Positions 1 through 12,400 of a stretch of DNA of 64,000 nt are shown piece after piece. The position numbers and the translations under genes are program-made. Location of the stretch: positions 17,555,687 to 17,619,686 of the forward strand of contig OX335654.1 in NCBI GenBank assembly GCA_946894095.1. The letters are read 5' to 3'. The number at the start of each line of letters is the position of its first letter. The first letter of the stretch is position 1. Origin of the DNA: Incurvaria masculella. Taxonomy: Eukaryota > Arthropoda > Insecta > Lepidoptera > Incurvariidae. The notes beneath the pieces were generated by a model. The model saw only the letters and a program-made list of their open reading frames with translations, was not told the DNA's origin and did not search any database.

Positions 1-185
1 ACATTCTGCCATTCGGCAATCTATTCCTCTAAGCAATAGGTACATTCCCATGGCGACAAAGTCGGCTGGGCGGGAGGGGTTAGACATTAGGAATTATCAG
101 CTGCTTGACGGTAGCAACTGAACGTTCATTTGTAAACACAGTGTTTTCGTAGAGTTGGCCCGTAGTCGGAGTTGATCGGTTGCGT

Positions 186-311
186 TCAAGCGATGATCAT
201 CGGCAGCGAGGTGGGCACCGCGGGGGGTGGAGGTGGCGGCGAGAGGGGTGCGGCTGGCGGCGCGGGGGGAGCGGGTCGCGCGCGCGGCGGCTGTAGCAGG
301 TGGTACGGGAT
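186..311 (-). CDS. dachs: dachs coding exon 10 (C-terminus, residues 1047-1087)
   Basis: Acceptor GTGCGCAG leads into IPYHLLQPPRARPAPP, a proline run and the terminal residues SLPMIIA before TGA at 188-186. Read after exon 9 it completes a strand (RRVQ then IPYHLL) as an SH3-like fold would, which supports this junction over read-through. No AATAAA occurs on the minus strand between 185 and 1, so the 3' UTR runs beyond the left edge. Confidence 0.75.
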   Translation of the reverse strand: MPYHLLQPPRARPAPPAPPAAPLSPPPPPPAVPTSLPMIIA

Positions 312-3300
312 CTGCGCACACAATGTTGCCAACTTTATCGGCCGTTTACCTCTTGAACATTGAATGTGTCAAAGAATACTGCATGTCGTAACTATACGAG
401 GGTCATGCATGGAGATGAAGATTCACCTCCATGGGGTCAAGTCAAAATAAATTAGAAACCCTTTACCACCCTTTGCAATGACTGTTGAAGCGACAACCGC
501 CAGTTATAATGTTGAATAATTTACACATTCTTTTAAAACTGGAACGTTTTTTATTTTAATTTTTTTAAGGTTTCTTTCTAATATTCTGGCGGGAAATTGT
601 GCACAGCTCACTCGACGTGATTTTCGCGATAAAAAACGGTTTAAAACTCCAAGAATGTTTTGAACTTTTGGACACCACTTTTAGCGAGTTTGCTTGGTCA
701 CGAGCAGTAGTTTTTAATAGGTTTACTAAGGGGACGGGAACCTTTGAAGATGAGGCAAAGATAGGTCAGAAGCTAACAGGTGGTCACTCAAAAAAACGTT
801 TACCATCATGGTAACGCTGACAGTTTCAAGAGAGAAGATTGGATCAACTGGCGCTGTTAGCCGATTAGATAACTAAAGTGACTAGACCAGTTGTTGAAGT
901 ATCTGCCATGGTAAGTACTGCAAACACCGCGATCGCTACTTCATCAACAAACCCTCGAGTTAACCCTCGAAGTCTCAGAACTAGCGGAAAACAAATTACC
1001 GTCAACACGAACGAAATTCACCGCAGCTGACACGATAGCTACTCAGCGCCCTGTTGGCTCCTCATGCGCAGCCACATTGGGTAAAGATATCCGCAACCAG
1101 GCGACGCATAATTCATCTGTTGTTACCGTAAGCGGAAAATTATGATTTTTCAAAGCTACAGGGTTCATTTACTGGAGTCAAAATGATTAAATTCAGCCTT
1201 GTCGATGGGGGCTGCTTATTTATTCAACTGCCAATGCTTTGCGGATGAAGCCAACCACCAGTCTTTTAGCCAGTGGCCAACACTATGTCGCCGGCGTGCA
1301 GCACGCAGCTAAGCTCCGTCTCGCGGCTCTGTGGGGATGGAACTCCGCCCACCTGCACGCGCCGCCCGCCCGGCTCCAGCGCGACGGTGAGGTGCCCGCG
1401 GCGGCCCGCGCCCACCGCCAGCACCGTGTCGCCGGCGTGCAGCACCGCCTCGCCCGACTCCGGCCAGCTCAGCTTCATGACGCGACTCTGCGGGTAGCCG
1501 AGCTTCACGCCGCCCGCTACTGTGTAGGCGCGAGATGGCGGCAGCGGTGGGGGCCGTTCCTGTGGAGATGATTGATAGCTTAGAAACTTGTTATGATTGG
1601 AAGCTCTTGTTTTGTATGCGATATTCCAGCAATATTTATGCATTATTTTAAGCTGGAAAGGCATCGAAGCCAATCAAGGATTTTCATACCATTCAACTCC
1701 AGGATCGAAACTCTTGTAAGCTGGTTTTACAATCCCACAACTAAGGATGCAAACTTAACATTGGTGAAATCTCTCTTGTTACCCCACTTTTTGCTTTATT
1801 TGTGGGCATGATCACCAAATCATCAGTTAACATATTAGTGTGATAAGAATAAAGTGCAGACGAATAACTAACCAAATCGAGTCCGAACAGCGTGCAGGTC
1901 TGCCTGACGAGGGCGGGGTCGCACTTGTCGGTGGGGTCCGGCGGCGGGGTGCCGGCGATGGGTGCGGGGCGCGGGCGGGGCGCGGGCGCGGCGGCGGGGT
2001 GGGGGGGCGCGGGGGCGGCGGCGGCGCGAGGAGGCGCGCGCGTGCGGTGCCGCCGCCACGCTGCCTGGATGCACTCCGCCGCCGCGCGCCGCCGCCCGCG
2101 CCGCGCCCGCTCCAGGATCTGCCGCATCCCCTCGCTGAGGAACACGTGCCGCTTGCCGAGCGCCCACCGCACGGACGCGCCGCCCGCCTTCTCCGCGCCG
2201 ACGCCGGCGTCGACCGCGTGCAGCACCGCCGAGCACGCGTCCGCCGTGTCCCGCTCGGGGCAGCGCGGCCCGAGCGCGCGGTACCGCGACGCGAACGCCC
2301 GAAACCGCATCCGGTGCGGGTACCCGCCCGCCATCAGGTTCACCGTCTCGAGCGTCTGCAGCGCGCGAATCTGCCGCGCGACCGTCGCGCGCTCGAACAG
2401 CATCGGGGTCTCGTCGCGGTTGGCGCGGACGCAGCGCACGAAGTGCGGCCGGGCGTGGACGAGCGTGCGCAGGAGGTTGTCGAGTCGCGTGTGGAAGTCC
2501 TGCGTGAGGCTCGAGGCGGGCTCGTCGCCGTCGAGCGGCTCGGCGTGTGAGGTCGGCGACGCGCGGAACGAGGCGCCCCGGGGAGCCGCCCCGCCGGCGA
2601 ACAGGGTCTTCAGCTCCCCGCCGAACAGATGTGTCGCGAACCCGAACTCGCAGCCTCTCCTGTGGAAGGCGGCGACGAGGTCGTCCGGGACGACGTCGCG
2701 GTTCGCGTCGATGAAGTCGCTCGCGTCGTAGACGACGTCCCCGGCGTAGTGGCGCACGCCGAAGCGGCGCGCGTCCGGCGGCCGCGGTTCGAACAGGCGG
2801 TCGTTGTGTCTGTGCTGCGCGCGCACCCGGGCGACGTACGACTCGGGGGTGCCGCGCGCCGCGCAGTCCGCGTCGAGCAGAGCGAGCAGCCCGGCGCGGA
2901 GGGACGACACGAGGTCGATGCAGGGGACGTTGTCAACGTAATCGACTTCGAGATCGCACCCGATGCCCTCCTCCCGGCACGACTCGATGCTCGACTTGAA
3001 GATGTGCGTGTTGTAGAAGTGCTGCATGGTCTCCGCGCAGAGGTTGATGCAGAGGTGCTCGAGGCGGCTCGGGCCGGCGTCCTCGAACCCGAACATGTCG
3101 AGGATGCCCACGAATCCGTCGGTGACGTGTCGCACGGCGTTGTTGAGCGCCGCCATCGACTTGGAGTTGGCGCTGGAGCCGCCGACCGTGGAAGCGCGCC
3201 GCGAAGCCGCGTCGCCCTGATTGTGAACGCTCTCGTTGGAGTCGGAGGAGAGCGTTCCGAGGGTGGACCCGAGTCGTTTTAGCGAATTGGCCCGTCGGAC

Positions 3301-6300
3301 GATGGTGGCGACGGTGCGACAGTAGAGCGCCTTGGCGAGCGCGTCTCGGGAGGCGGAGCAGGCGTCGGCGTCGCAGGTGGCGCGCACGGTCTGGCCGCGG
3401 AGGGTGCGCGTGCGCGAGCCGAGGCCGCGGAAGAGGGCGGCGGAGGAGACGCCGAGCAGGGCGGCGGCCGAGTTGAGCTCGGACTCGCCGGTCACCTCGA
3501 CGCTCGGTTCGTGAGTGCCCGACTCGGAGAACTGCACGTTGCCGAGGAGTAGCACGGCGGCGAGCACGCGGACCACGTCCAAGAACGGGATGCCCAGTAT
3601 GCCGAGGCACACTTTCCACGCTTGGAATCTGCAGGGAGTAAGCAACGAAATTTTAATTTGCTTTAGCCAATTCAGGAAAATATAAGACTCGATGGCTGCA
3701 TAATAAGACAATCGATGTTGTCCCCAGTTATTTCCTTACCCATTCAAGCTAGTGATGAACTGAAGATATATGAGGGCAAGTACCAGTGAAATTATCAGTG
3801 GATTCAAGCAGTATATTGGATCAACAATCATGTTACAGTCAGTGGATTCCAGCAGTATATTGGATCATCAATCACCTTACAATAAGTGGATTACGATACG
3901 TATAATGTTCAAATATTGATTAATTTACTGAGGAATCTCTGTAACAGCAATTTACATATGTAAATGAGATGATTGGGCTACTCGTAGCTTCGATGATCTC
4001 TCTCTCTCGATGATTCAAACTTCAAATTCTTACCTAGCTGCATCTTCCGCCTCGTTCTGTCTCGTGTCCCCGAACTGAAGATACCTAAGGTTGGTGGGCC
4101 CATAGCCGTCGAGGTGCAGCTTGACCCGTTCTTCGTGGGACAGCCCCGCCAGCATCTGGTAGAATATGTGGTAGTTCTTCTCGTGAGGCAGCAGCCTGAT
4201 CACGCGCGTCTGATCCAGGAAGTAGCAGTGGATCTTTGTCCGGTAGAGGGCGCCGTCCGTGACTTGCACCTCGATGAAGTGACCCTGAAACATGACGATT
4301 AAGGCATTGATTTGTCGAGTAATGGCGCACGATACACTTTTTAAAAAACTAGAATTTAATCTCACTCCTTACAGTTGTCTTGTCTTTTTAAATATATCGG
4401 CAGGATAACATGAAAATGTGCTTCATATTCAGAAGTTCCTGTAGCGTTCAGAGTGGCGCTGACCAGTAAACGATGGAACAAAAAACAAATTCACGTCCGC
4501 CTCCCTAAACATACGTTTAGCCATACGTAGAGGGTACGTAACATTAAAATTCCCTGTGTTTTCAGTAGATTCTGAGCCTGACTGAGACAACCCTTGTGTT
4601 ACTTTTTAAAGCAAAAGCTGGGTGAAAGCTCTAAGAACACATGGTACAGTACACCAAGTCATTGAACGCGGAAAACAGTTAGCTGGGTAGATTGCATATA
4701 CATGATAATTATAGTTCCCTTGTTAATGATTAAGCACTAAGGATTTTTTTTCTTCTTTGTTTATAAATATATATATTTTCATATTTGATGCATAATGTAG
4801 GGTTTTGTTTCTATTTAACTAGGTTTAGCTTTGAATATGTATAAGCTTCTGTTATGAATATAATGTTTTGTGTTTCCTAACTGTGTAATCTGTTTTGAAA
4901 ATTGTTTTATTTTGAACTTTTGTTAATTTCGATTATTATTATTTTTTACTGTCTTATGTTGAACGCCATCTTTATATGATATTATTTTTATGTGGAAATT
5001 TCATTGGTTCTATGTCATTTTCTTTATGCTCTTTTCTATGTTTATTTGTCAAACTGTATATTTTCCGAATAAAATAAAATAAAAATAAAATAAAATAAAT
5101 AAAAGTAAGCCGCGCAGTTTCTCTTCACGCATATACACTAGGATGACAATATCCTACACGAATTCTATGATTTGTAGGTAGCCAAACCCAACCAAATGGT
5201 TTAAAGCATACGCTTCCAGCTCACCGACGGACGTATATTGGTCTGCTTGAGAGGGTTCATCACGTTCCACTACGTGATGCGGAAGGGTTCGTGTACATAC
5301 GATGCGACTGGAGTGCGAGTTGGCGGCGGTGCCCGCGGAGCCGAGCGAGCGCAGCACCGTGAAGGCGGCGGCGAGGTGCTTGAACGCGTCGGTCTCCGGC
5401 CCGCCGCCCGCCACGTCGAACAGCCGCCGCAGCAGCAGCATCGACGCGTACGTCTTGCCGGAGCCACTGGTCCCTGCGACCGACGGTTTGGCAATCAGCT
5501 ACAGGGTCAATCAGCGTAGCTGCTACGAACTGCTCAACCTAGTCCTAGTGGGCCGATAAGCGAACTGGTCGCAGGTGACATCAAGAGCCTCTAGTTGTGC
5601 AATCTAGCCGCGTAGACATGGAATGAAGAAATGCATTATATACTCCGGGATGTGAGCATGCCAAATGAACAGCTCCAGTACCATACTGGAGATGTGCCAG
5701 CAATTGGAATGGGTTCCACGTCCGTCAGTAGTAGTGAGCGTGGTACAGCATTACCGGACAGGATGATGGCTTGCGGGTAGCCGGTGTCGGCCTGCTGGCG
5801 CACCGCATCGTGCACGAGCCGCGCCAGCTCGGGCCGGCCGCCGGCGCGCGCAGCCGCCAATGTGAGCGGGTTGCCGGCGTCGGTGTACGCGTTCAGAGCC
5901 ACCAGAATGGGTCCCACGTTCGTCTGAAATTAGCCGGACATCATTGACATTGATGCCCCGACGGAAGTGATACCGGTTTTGTTGTGATTTTGAAGTGAAA
6001 ACTTCTTTAGCAACCTAAACTCCATGACACAAAAAAGCGACACGAAAAAGAGAAAAACACATACATCTACAGAATTTAGCTTGCGAGAGAATGTTTTTTT
6101 TGGCTGTGGCAATAGGCCTGGATCAGACGAAACATTGTAACGCTTCTATTTCTCCGACCTCAGATCTCCCAAGTCACACCGACCAACTCCGAAACGCTCA
6201 CTTCCATTATTGTCACTATACACGAAACCTACCTTCTAGAACCTAGAAGAATCGAATCTACTTAAATTTGCATAGTAATTCATGCTATCAGCCTCTGTAG

Positions 6301-9300
6301 CCCAGTGGCGCTATACCTTGCCACTCCATAAGCGAGGTGAAGCAACTATGAGCGCGATTGGGTTCTAGATGGGTGCTTCTCGGTTTTCGACCGCTGAGGC
6401 TGGCTGTCATTTAAATTCCACGGAAAACTATAGATCTCCTTCCTTATTAACCCTGCCAGGGTTTAAATCCCGCCCGGGTTGGTAACATCGCATTTAATGA
6501 ACGATGGTCAAAGTCGAATTGGAAATTGTCTGAGTTTTCCATCCAGTTCAATCTACCTGAGGGCGTCTAGTTCCCATGTCGTGTGTTAGGCTATTAAATT
6601 TCTTCTAGCTATTTTCTAACAAAAACTTACACTTTCTTGGTTTATCATTAAAATTCGAGGCTTAGGGCCTTTTTCACCTACTGCTGATTAGTTTAATCGC
6701 CACATATTAAGGGCCTTTATTAACACCTTGCAATCAATACCAGCACAAGATAATCAGCACTTTAGTAACAAAGGCCCCTTTAAGTGTCGATGAAAATAAA
6801 TCAGGACTTGGTGAATACATTCAATTTAAGTTGTCCCAGGGTACAAAACCTCAGGTAAGTTCAGCGAGTGATTAGCTGTCACTAATACGTATCATCGGTC
6901 TCCATTGTGCATTTTCTAACAAATACAATTTACGGCAGGACATCGATTATAAAAGTTCAAAGGCAGTGACTCATCCCACGGCCACATTTTACTCTCCGAC
7001 TACTAGAAACCAATTCCAACGTCCTTCGATTACATTGGTCTTTGTGAAACCACTCGCCTCTAGATAAGAAGTGGCGGATCTTTTCTACCTGCTCGTATTG
7101 TCCCAATAACAGCGTTGTCACGATGGCGGCGCCTCAGCCTTGATGAAAAACCTCACCCTACCTGCCGTAGCGGCGGTGAAAAAACCGTTTTATCTCCTTT
7201 TTGTTCGGAATGTGGGATCCTTTTCTACGTCCTGGTGTCTGATTGAAATCGGGTTCTTGCCCATTTAGTTGCATGACGGTTTAATGAGATGCTTTAGTAG
7301 GGGCCTTTAATATAGGCACAGCACAGGAAAGAAGGTTCGACAGGTGCTCGTAGTCGCGTGAATATGAGAATACACTGATCTAGGTGTGTTCGAGTTCTTA
7401 CATTTTGCCGGTATGAGAGCGTGGGATATATAAAATAGACTGATTAAGATGCTAAAATTGCCTATGATATATTTTATTTATTTATGTATTTATTTAGGAG
7501 GAAATACAGACACGAACAATGAAAGCAGTAACAATAACAAGTAATTAGAATTTGCTCGTATCCAAAGCTATTCCTCACTGATACATAAGAATACATTAAA
7601 GAAAAGGTGGTGCATGCGGGGTTACAAACTAGGAACATGCATGTAAATAGGAATAAGATATATAGTTGGTACATATGTTTGCTTACAATAGCTTAAGATT
7701 TCTGATATTATATTTAAATGTACGTATGGAGTCGAAAAACAAATCTGAGTTAATCATCTTTTCATTGTACAGCTGGCACATTCGTCTAACAGGATCTCTA
7801 ACACCAGCATTTGTGCGTACGTTACTAAGGTGGAAAAATGCATCAAATCTAGTGCTTCTTAGCGGGACTCTAAAATCGATCAGTTCGAGAAGGCTAGGGG
7901 AGTCGATTATATTATTACAGATCTTATATAGCTTAACTAGATCAAGTTGAGAACGTCTTTCGAGAAGAGTACATATCTTATAGCGATTGATCATTTTGGC
8001 ATATGAGCTTTTTGGGTCACTCAATCTATAGCTAAGGCATCGCAGAATTTTTTTTATAGAAGAGAAATGAATTTTGGATTGGTCCTCTTTTCGAGCCTCT
8101 GGCTCTTCATGTAGGAGAAGAAGAGGTGGGACATTAGTTTGAATGTTTTGGGGAAAACAGTGAAAATGCAGAGGCGTTATTGCATTCCTACACATCCTCG
8201 AAGAAGGTGTATCTGCGTCTAATATGAAATTATTTTCCAATACCATGACCAACATAAAACCGGCGAACTTGTCATTAGCCAGTAATAGAAAGGTGTGAAC
8301 ATGGTTCCAATTTTAAATTAATAAAATGTAATTTTCGTGTTAGTACCGGATTACAAATAAATGGTTGCATTTTGACTAAACATTTTGTCAAGTGCACGTC
8401 ACATCAACATGTTAAAAACATCACCGAAAGGTAGATGATAGGATGTTCATATTACACGTGAACCTTCCCTATTACGCAGAATGTTTATAAAAGGTATGAA
8501 TTTTGAATAGTTGGAACGTTGTGGCGTAATAAAGAATTTTCAATCAACCAATCAAACCAACAATTTATAAATTATAACCTGGAAATTTCAGTCTACCAGT
8601 TTAATTTATTGAAACGTATTTTTAAGAATCTGTATCTTAGCTTACTGCGATGAAACAGAGTTAATATTGATGATAAAATGTGATGTGATAATATGTGAAT
8701 CAGAAATGCGTATTGTTAGACTAGGAGATCGCGAGAAAAACGGTAACGATAACGTAAATGGCTGAAACTGGGTTCACAGTAAAAATACCAACCCTCTGAA
8801 GCTATATGCGTCAGTCTGCCTGCGCCAAGTGGTTGCGTTACGCAGATAAGGCAAGGAAAAGTATTTTTGGTGACAAAAAAATATATCATAAGGTAAATGG
8901 CTGCAAATAACGAAGCATGAAAGTATCAGTCCTAGCAATTCCAAAACTGAACAAATATTTGGTTGCATTTCGTAGCTATAGTCGAATTAGGTTAAATATA
9001 TAACTTTAGTTATATTTAAGTATTTAATTAAAAAACCGACTGGTTATTGTTGCATAAATTAATAGGTATCAATATTTTTAGACAATCAGTATATTTATCA
9101 GTAGGTACACACCAACATATATTTTATGTAGCCAATCTATATAACGCAACCACTTGGCACAGGCAGACCGAAATATTTAGCATCAGAGGGTCGGTCTTTA
9201 ACATGTGAATCCAGATTCAGCCATTTACCTTATCGTGACCAAAAATGTCGTGACCTCCCGGATTAATTACCAGGTATTGAATTAAAGTTTGGCCAAAGTC

Positions 9301-9445
9301 TTGCCCAAAGAAGTTGAGTCATCGTCTTGTGGCGCTACTCACGTAGAACTTGTTGGCGTAGAAGCGCGCGTGGAGGGTCTTCACCACGGCGTCCTCCGTG
9401 AGCGGTCCCCGCAGGTGGATCAGGTCGTCCAGGTCCGCGCCCGAC

Positions 9446-9476
<31 letters not shown>

Positions 9477-12400
9477 GCCACCGCCGCGCCACATCTGCAC
9501 ACCCAAAGTATACCCCGGTTTTTAGCAGCGAAGACCTGGGCGGAACTCGAGATATGCAGCACTTATGCTGAGATTCAAAGACAGTTCTGCGTGTGAGCGG
9601 CTCGTAGCCTAGTGGCGCGGGGACTAGCCTAGCGTAAAAGTCTGGGTTCAATTCCGATATGCACAACTTTCTTTATCTTTCCGAGTTCGATAAGTGCATT
9701 TCGTCACGAATGCGAGCTGTTCCATGGTTCGAAATCCATATAAACTGTAGGTCCCCTTCCCCTACTAGGTGGTAGGGTTTAAGCCCGCTCGGGTTGGTAC
9801 CATCGCATTGGATGAAAAGATGGTCGAAGCGGCAATGAAAAATTGTCCGTGTTTTCCATCCAATTTAATGTAGCCGTGCTCATAAAGGCTCAAAAATGTC
9901 CCAGGAAGGATAATCGGACCGTACTTTTTTACAAGAAGGTGTCGCCGTGATTGTCTATGGAAAAGTTGCATAAATAAGAATTGTTACACAACGTTTATTA
10001 TTGCATGTAAAAAAATCATATGAGAAAAACTACAAGGTATGCACATATAAGCTGATTAAACTATTAGATTTATACAAGAAAAAATACCTTAATTAATATA
10101 AATAGAATTACATGTATATACATAGCGTAAATTAAATTAACAAGCTGCAACAAAAGGTTATACATAAACGACTTCAATGCACGGCACAAAATCGTTATAT
10201 TGCGCTCTGGCACTGTCTCTGTTTGAAAGAAAAAGGCAGTCTTCGTCGTGTGGAGGATTCAACGCGTACATGAAGCAAACAATGCGCAAAGTGTTTTATT
10301 TGGTTAGATTTACAAAAAAATAAATAAATTACAAAACGAGTTTTAGCTAAAAGTGAGTAGTCAAAAATCAAATTGATTTTGAATCTTCATGGAACAAGCT
10401 AGGCTTGATGACTAAGGTTTTTTTCGTTTTATCTTTGAGTAATCTACGCACAAACTCATTGTATAAAATGCGCGAAAAATTCGAACTTTCGGACCTTATA
10501 ACTTAGACACCAAACACTATTTTAGAATGCCAATGGTCATCAGACATCAAGTTCGTTCAAATAAAACTGTTTGAGTATAATTTTAACTCCCCGACAAGAA
10601 ATATGCGCATGATCTTCCAGGTTTGTATGGGGAGTTGAGCGGGATGGCCCACTACCGCAGACTCCTTCAACTTGAAAAATATGCACGGTGCGTTAGGACG
10701 TAGCTTTTTTTTTCAAACATACTAACATGCATACACACGACGGAGTTATTGTATCCCCATGGACGTCAATAGAAACGTTCTAGAAAGCAGCTCGATGAAA
10801 GCAGTACTCTAAAAAAAGGTAAAGTATTTCTCATTACTATTAATGTATTACTGGACAGTATTATATTATTGGACAGAACCGCTTGGTAAAAATAACACGT
10901 GTGACAGATCAGATGATTTTGATTTTCTTAACTGATTGTACATCACGGCTGACTGACATAGGCGTAGAACAGTCCAGTTTTAAGAGATACAGGAATTTTA
11001 ACAGATTAGACAGTACTGAATATAATAGGTAAATCAGAATGGAAAAAAACACCAAAGATAGAAACAGTTACAACAAAGTTAGGGAAACAGGAAGAGAAAA
11101 CAGTTATTGCACGCAGTTAGAAAAAATAAAAGATACAGTAACTATATCATTTAATTTAAGGCTAACTGTTATCACTCAGTTAGAGTAACCGATTTATTTA
11201 GTTGGCTCTATTTTAACGTTGCAAAACGGTTGTTATTTTTGGAATATCCGTTAGATTCACTGATCATTTTTTTTCAGTGTACGAACGCACCTTGAGGGTA
11301 GTGAAGGTTGAGCGGGGGCGGTGCGGGGGTGGGTGCGGTCGGTGCTGGGGGCGCGGGGACAGCACGCGGCGGCACCGCCGGCTGAGCCGCGCCGGGACTC
11401 GTCTGCAATCACACCATCGTCATCACCTGCTTTGCTGGTCCGCTCGTGGTCCGTCGGTTGTTTTCCAAGTAATAATGTAGCGTTTCCAGTGACCGATTGT
11501 TGGGTTAGGTTAGGTTAGGCAGCCAAAGGGAGTCACTATTTCAGCATGGAAAGACGGCAGTAGCAACCTTAAGGGCGTAAGTAAAACCACATTCAATTAC
11601 GTTTAAAAATAACCACGAGGATTTCCCATTATCCGAAAATTGGATATGAAGATTTATGGTGCAGCTATAATTTAAAGATAAAACTGTATGTATGTCGCTG
11701 GTGCTTTGTTTTCTTAAATTTGACAAATATTCATAAATTTTCATAAAAAAGGAGACCAACAATGCATCTTTCAAATTTTTTAAATTAAAAAATAAGTAGC
11801 AGTTGCAATAATAATAATAAGCGAAGCGTTCATAAGATCAGCACGGTCTTCTCCTCACTAGCGGTAAGCTGTCAAATCAAATATTATGAATTAGTTCTTT
11901 TTTCGTTCTCGGTCTACTATTTTTTTAATGTTTCTTGTATTTTGTAAGAGTTAAGAACATTATTAAATAAAAATTTTAACAACATGAAAAGGAAAGTAAG
12001 AGAGACACAAGGGTTAAGAGCCAAGATAAAAGACTTCGTCCAGCGGCGACACGTATGGCAGTGTTCCCATCACGCTTGCTGCATTGCCCCTCTGGATAGC
12101 AATGCTTAGTATTTGTGTTTTGTCTCCTGTTAAGTCAATAATTTTATTTCCAATTTCATATATGAAGGATTTGGCGCTCTCACACCACGGGCGGTTACTG
12201 TCTGGTATTTTTTGAGAGTGAATGACATGCCTGCGGCAGCGGCGCGGGGATCTTGGCGGGCGGCGCCGCAAGGGCGGCGGGCGCGGACGGCGCGGGCGGC
12301 GCGGCGGCGGGCGCGGGGCGCACGGGCGCGCTCGCCGCCGCCGCTGCCGCGCCGGCAGCGCCGCCCACGTGCAGGTGGTTGCGGAGCGTCACCAGCTCGG

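Noticed and set aside
1266..1352. TAA at 1266 as the normal dachs stop
   Set aside because: Splicing at GTGCAG/GTGGGC to the exon at 311 keeps phase and completes a plausible strand, whereas the read-through part is a degenerate duplicate of exon 9.
1840..2731. Long open frames on the plus strand across dachs exon 8
   Set aside because: They are GC-rich shadows of the myosin exon, with Arg/Ala-rich products and no domain.
2610..3619. Other minus-strand frames overlapping exon 8
   Set aside because: Same explanation: frame-shifted readings of the same codons, low complexity.
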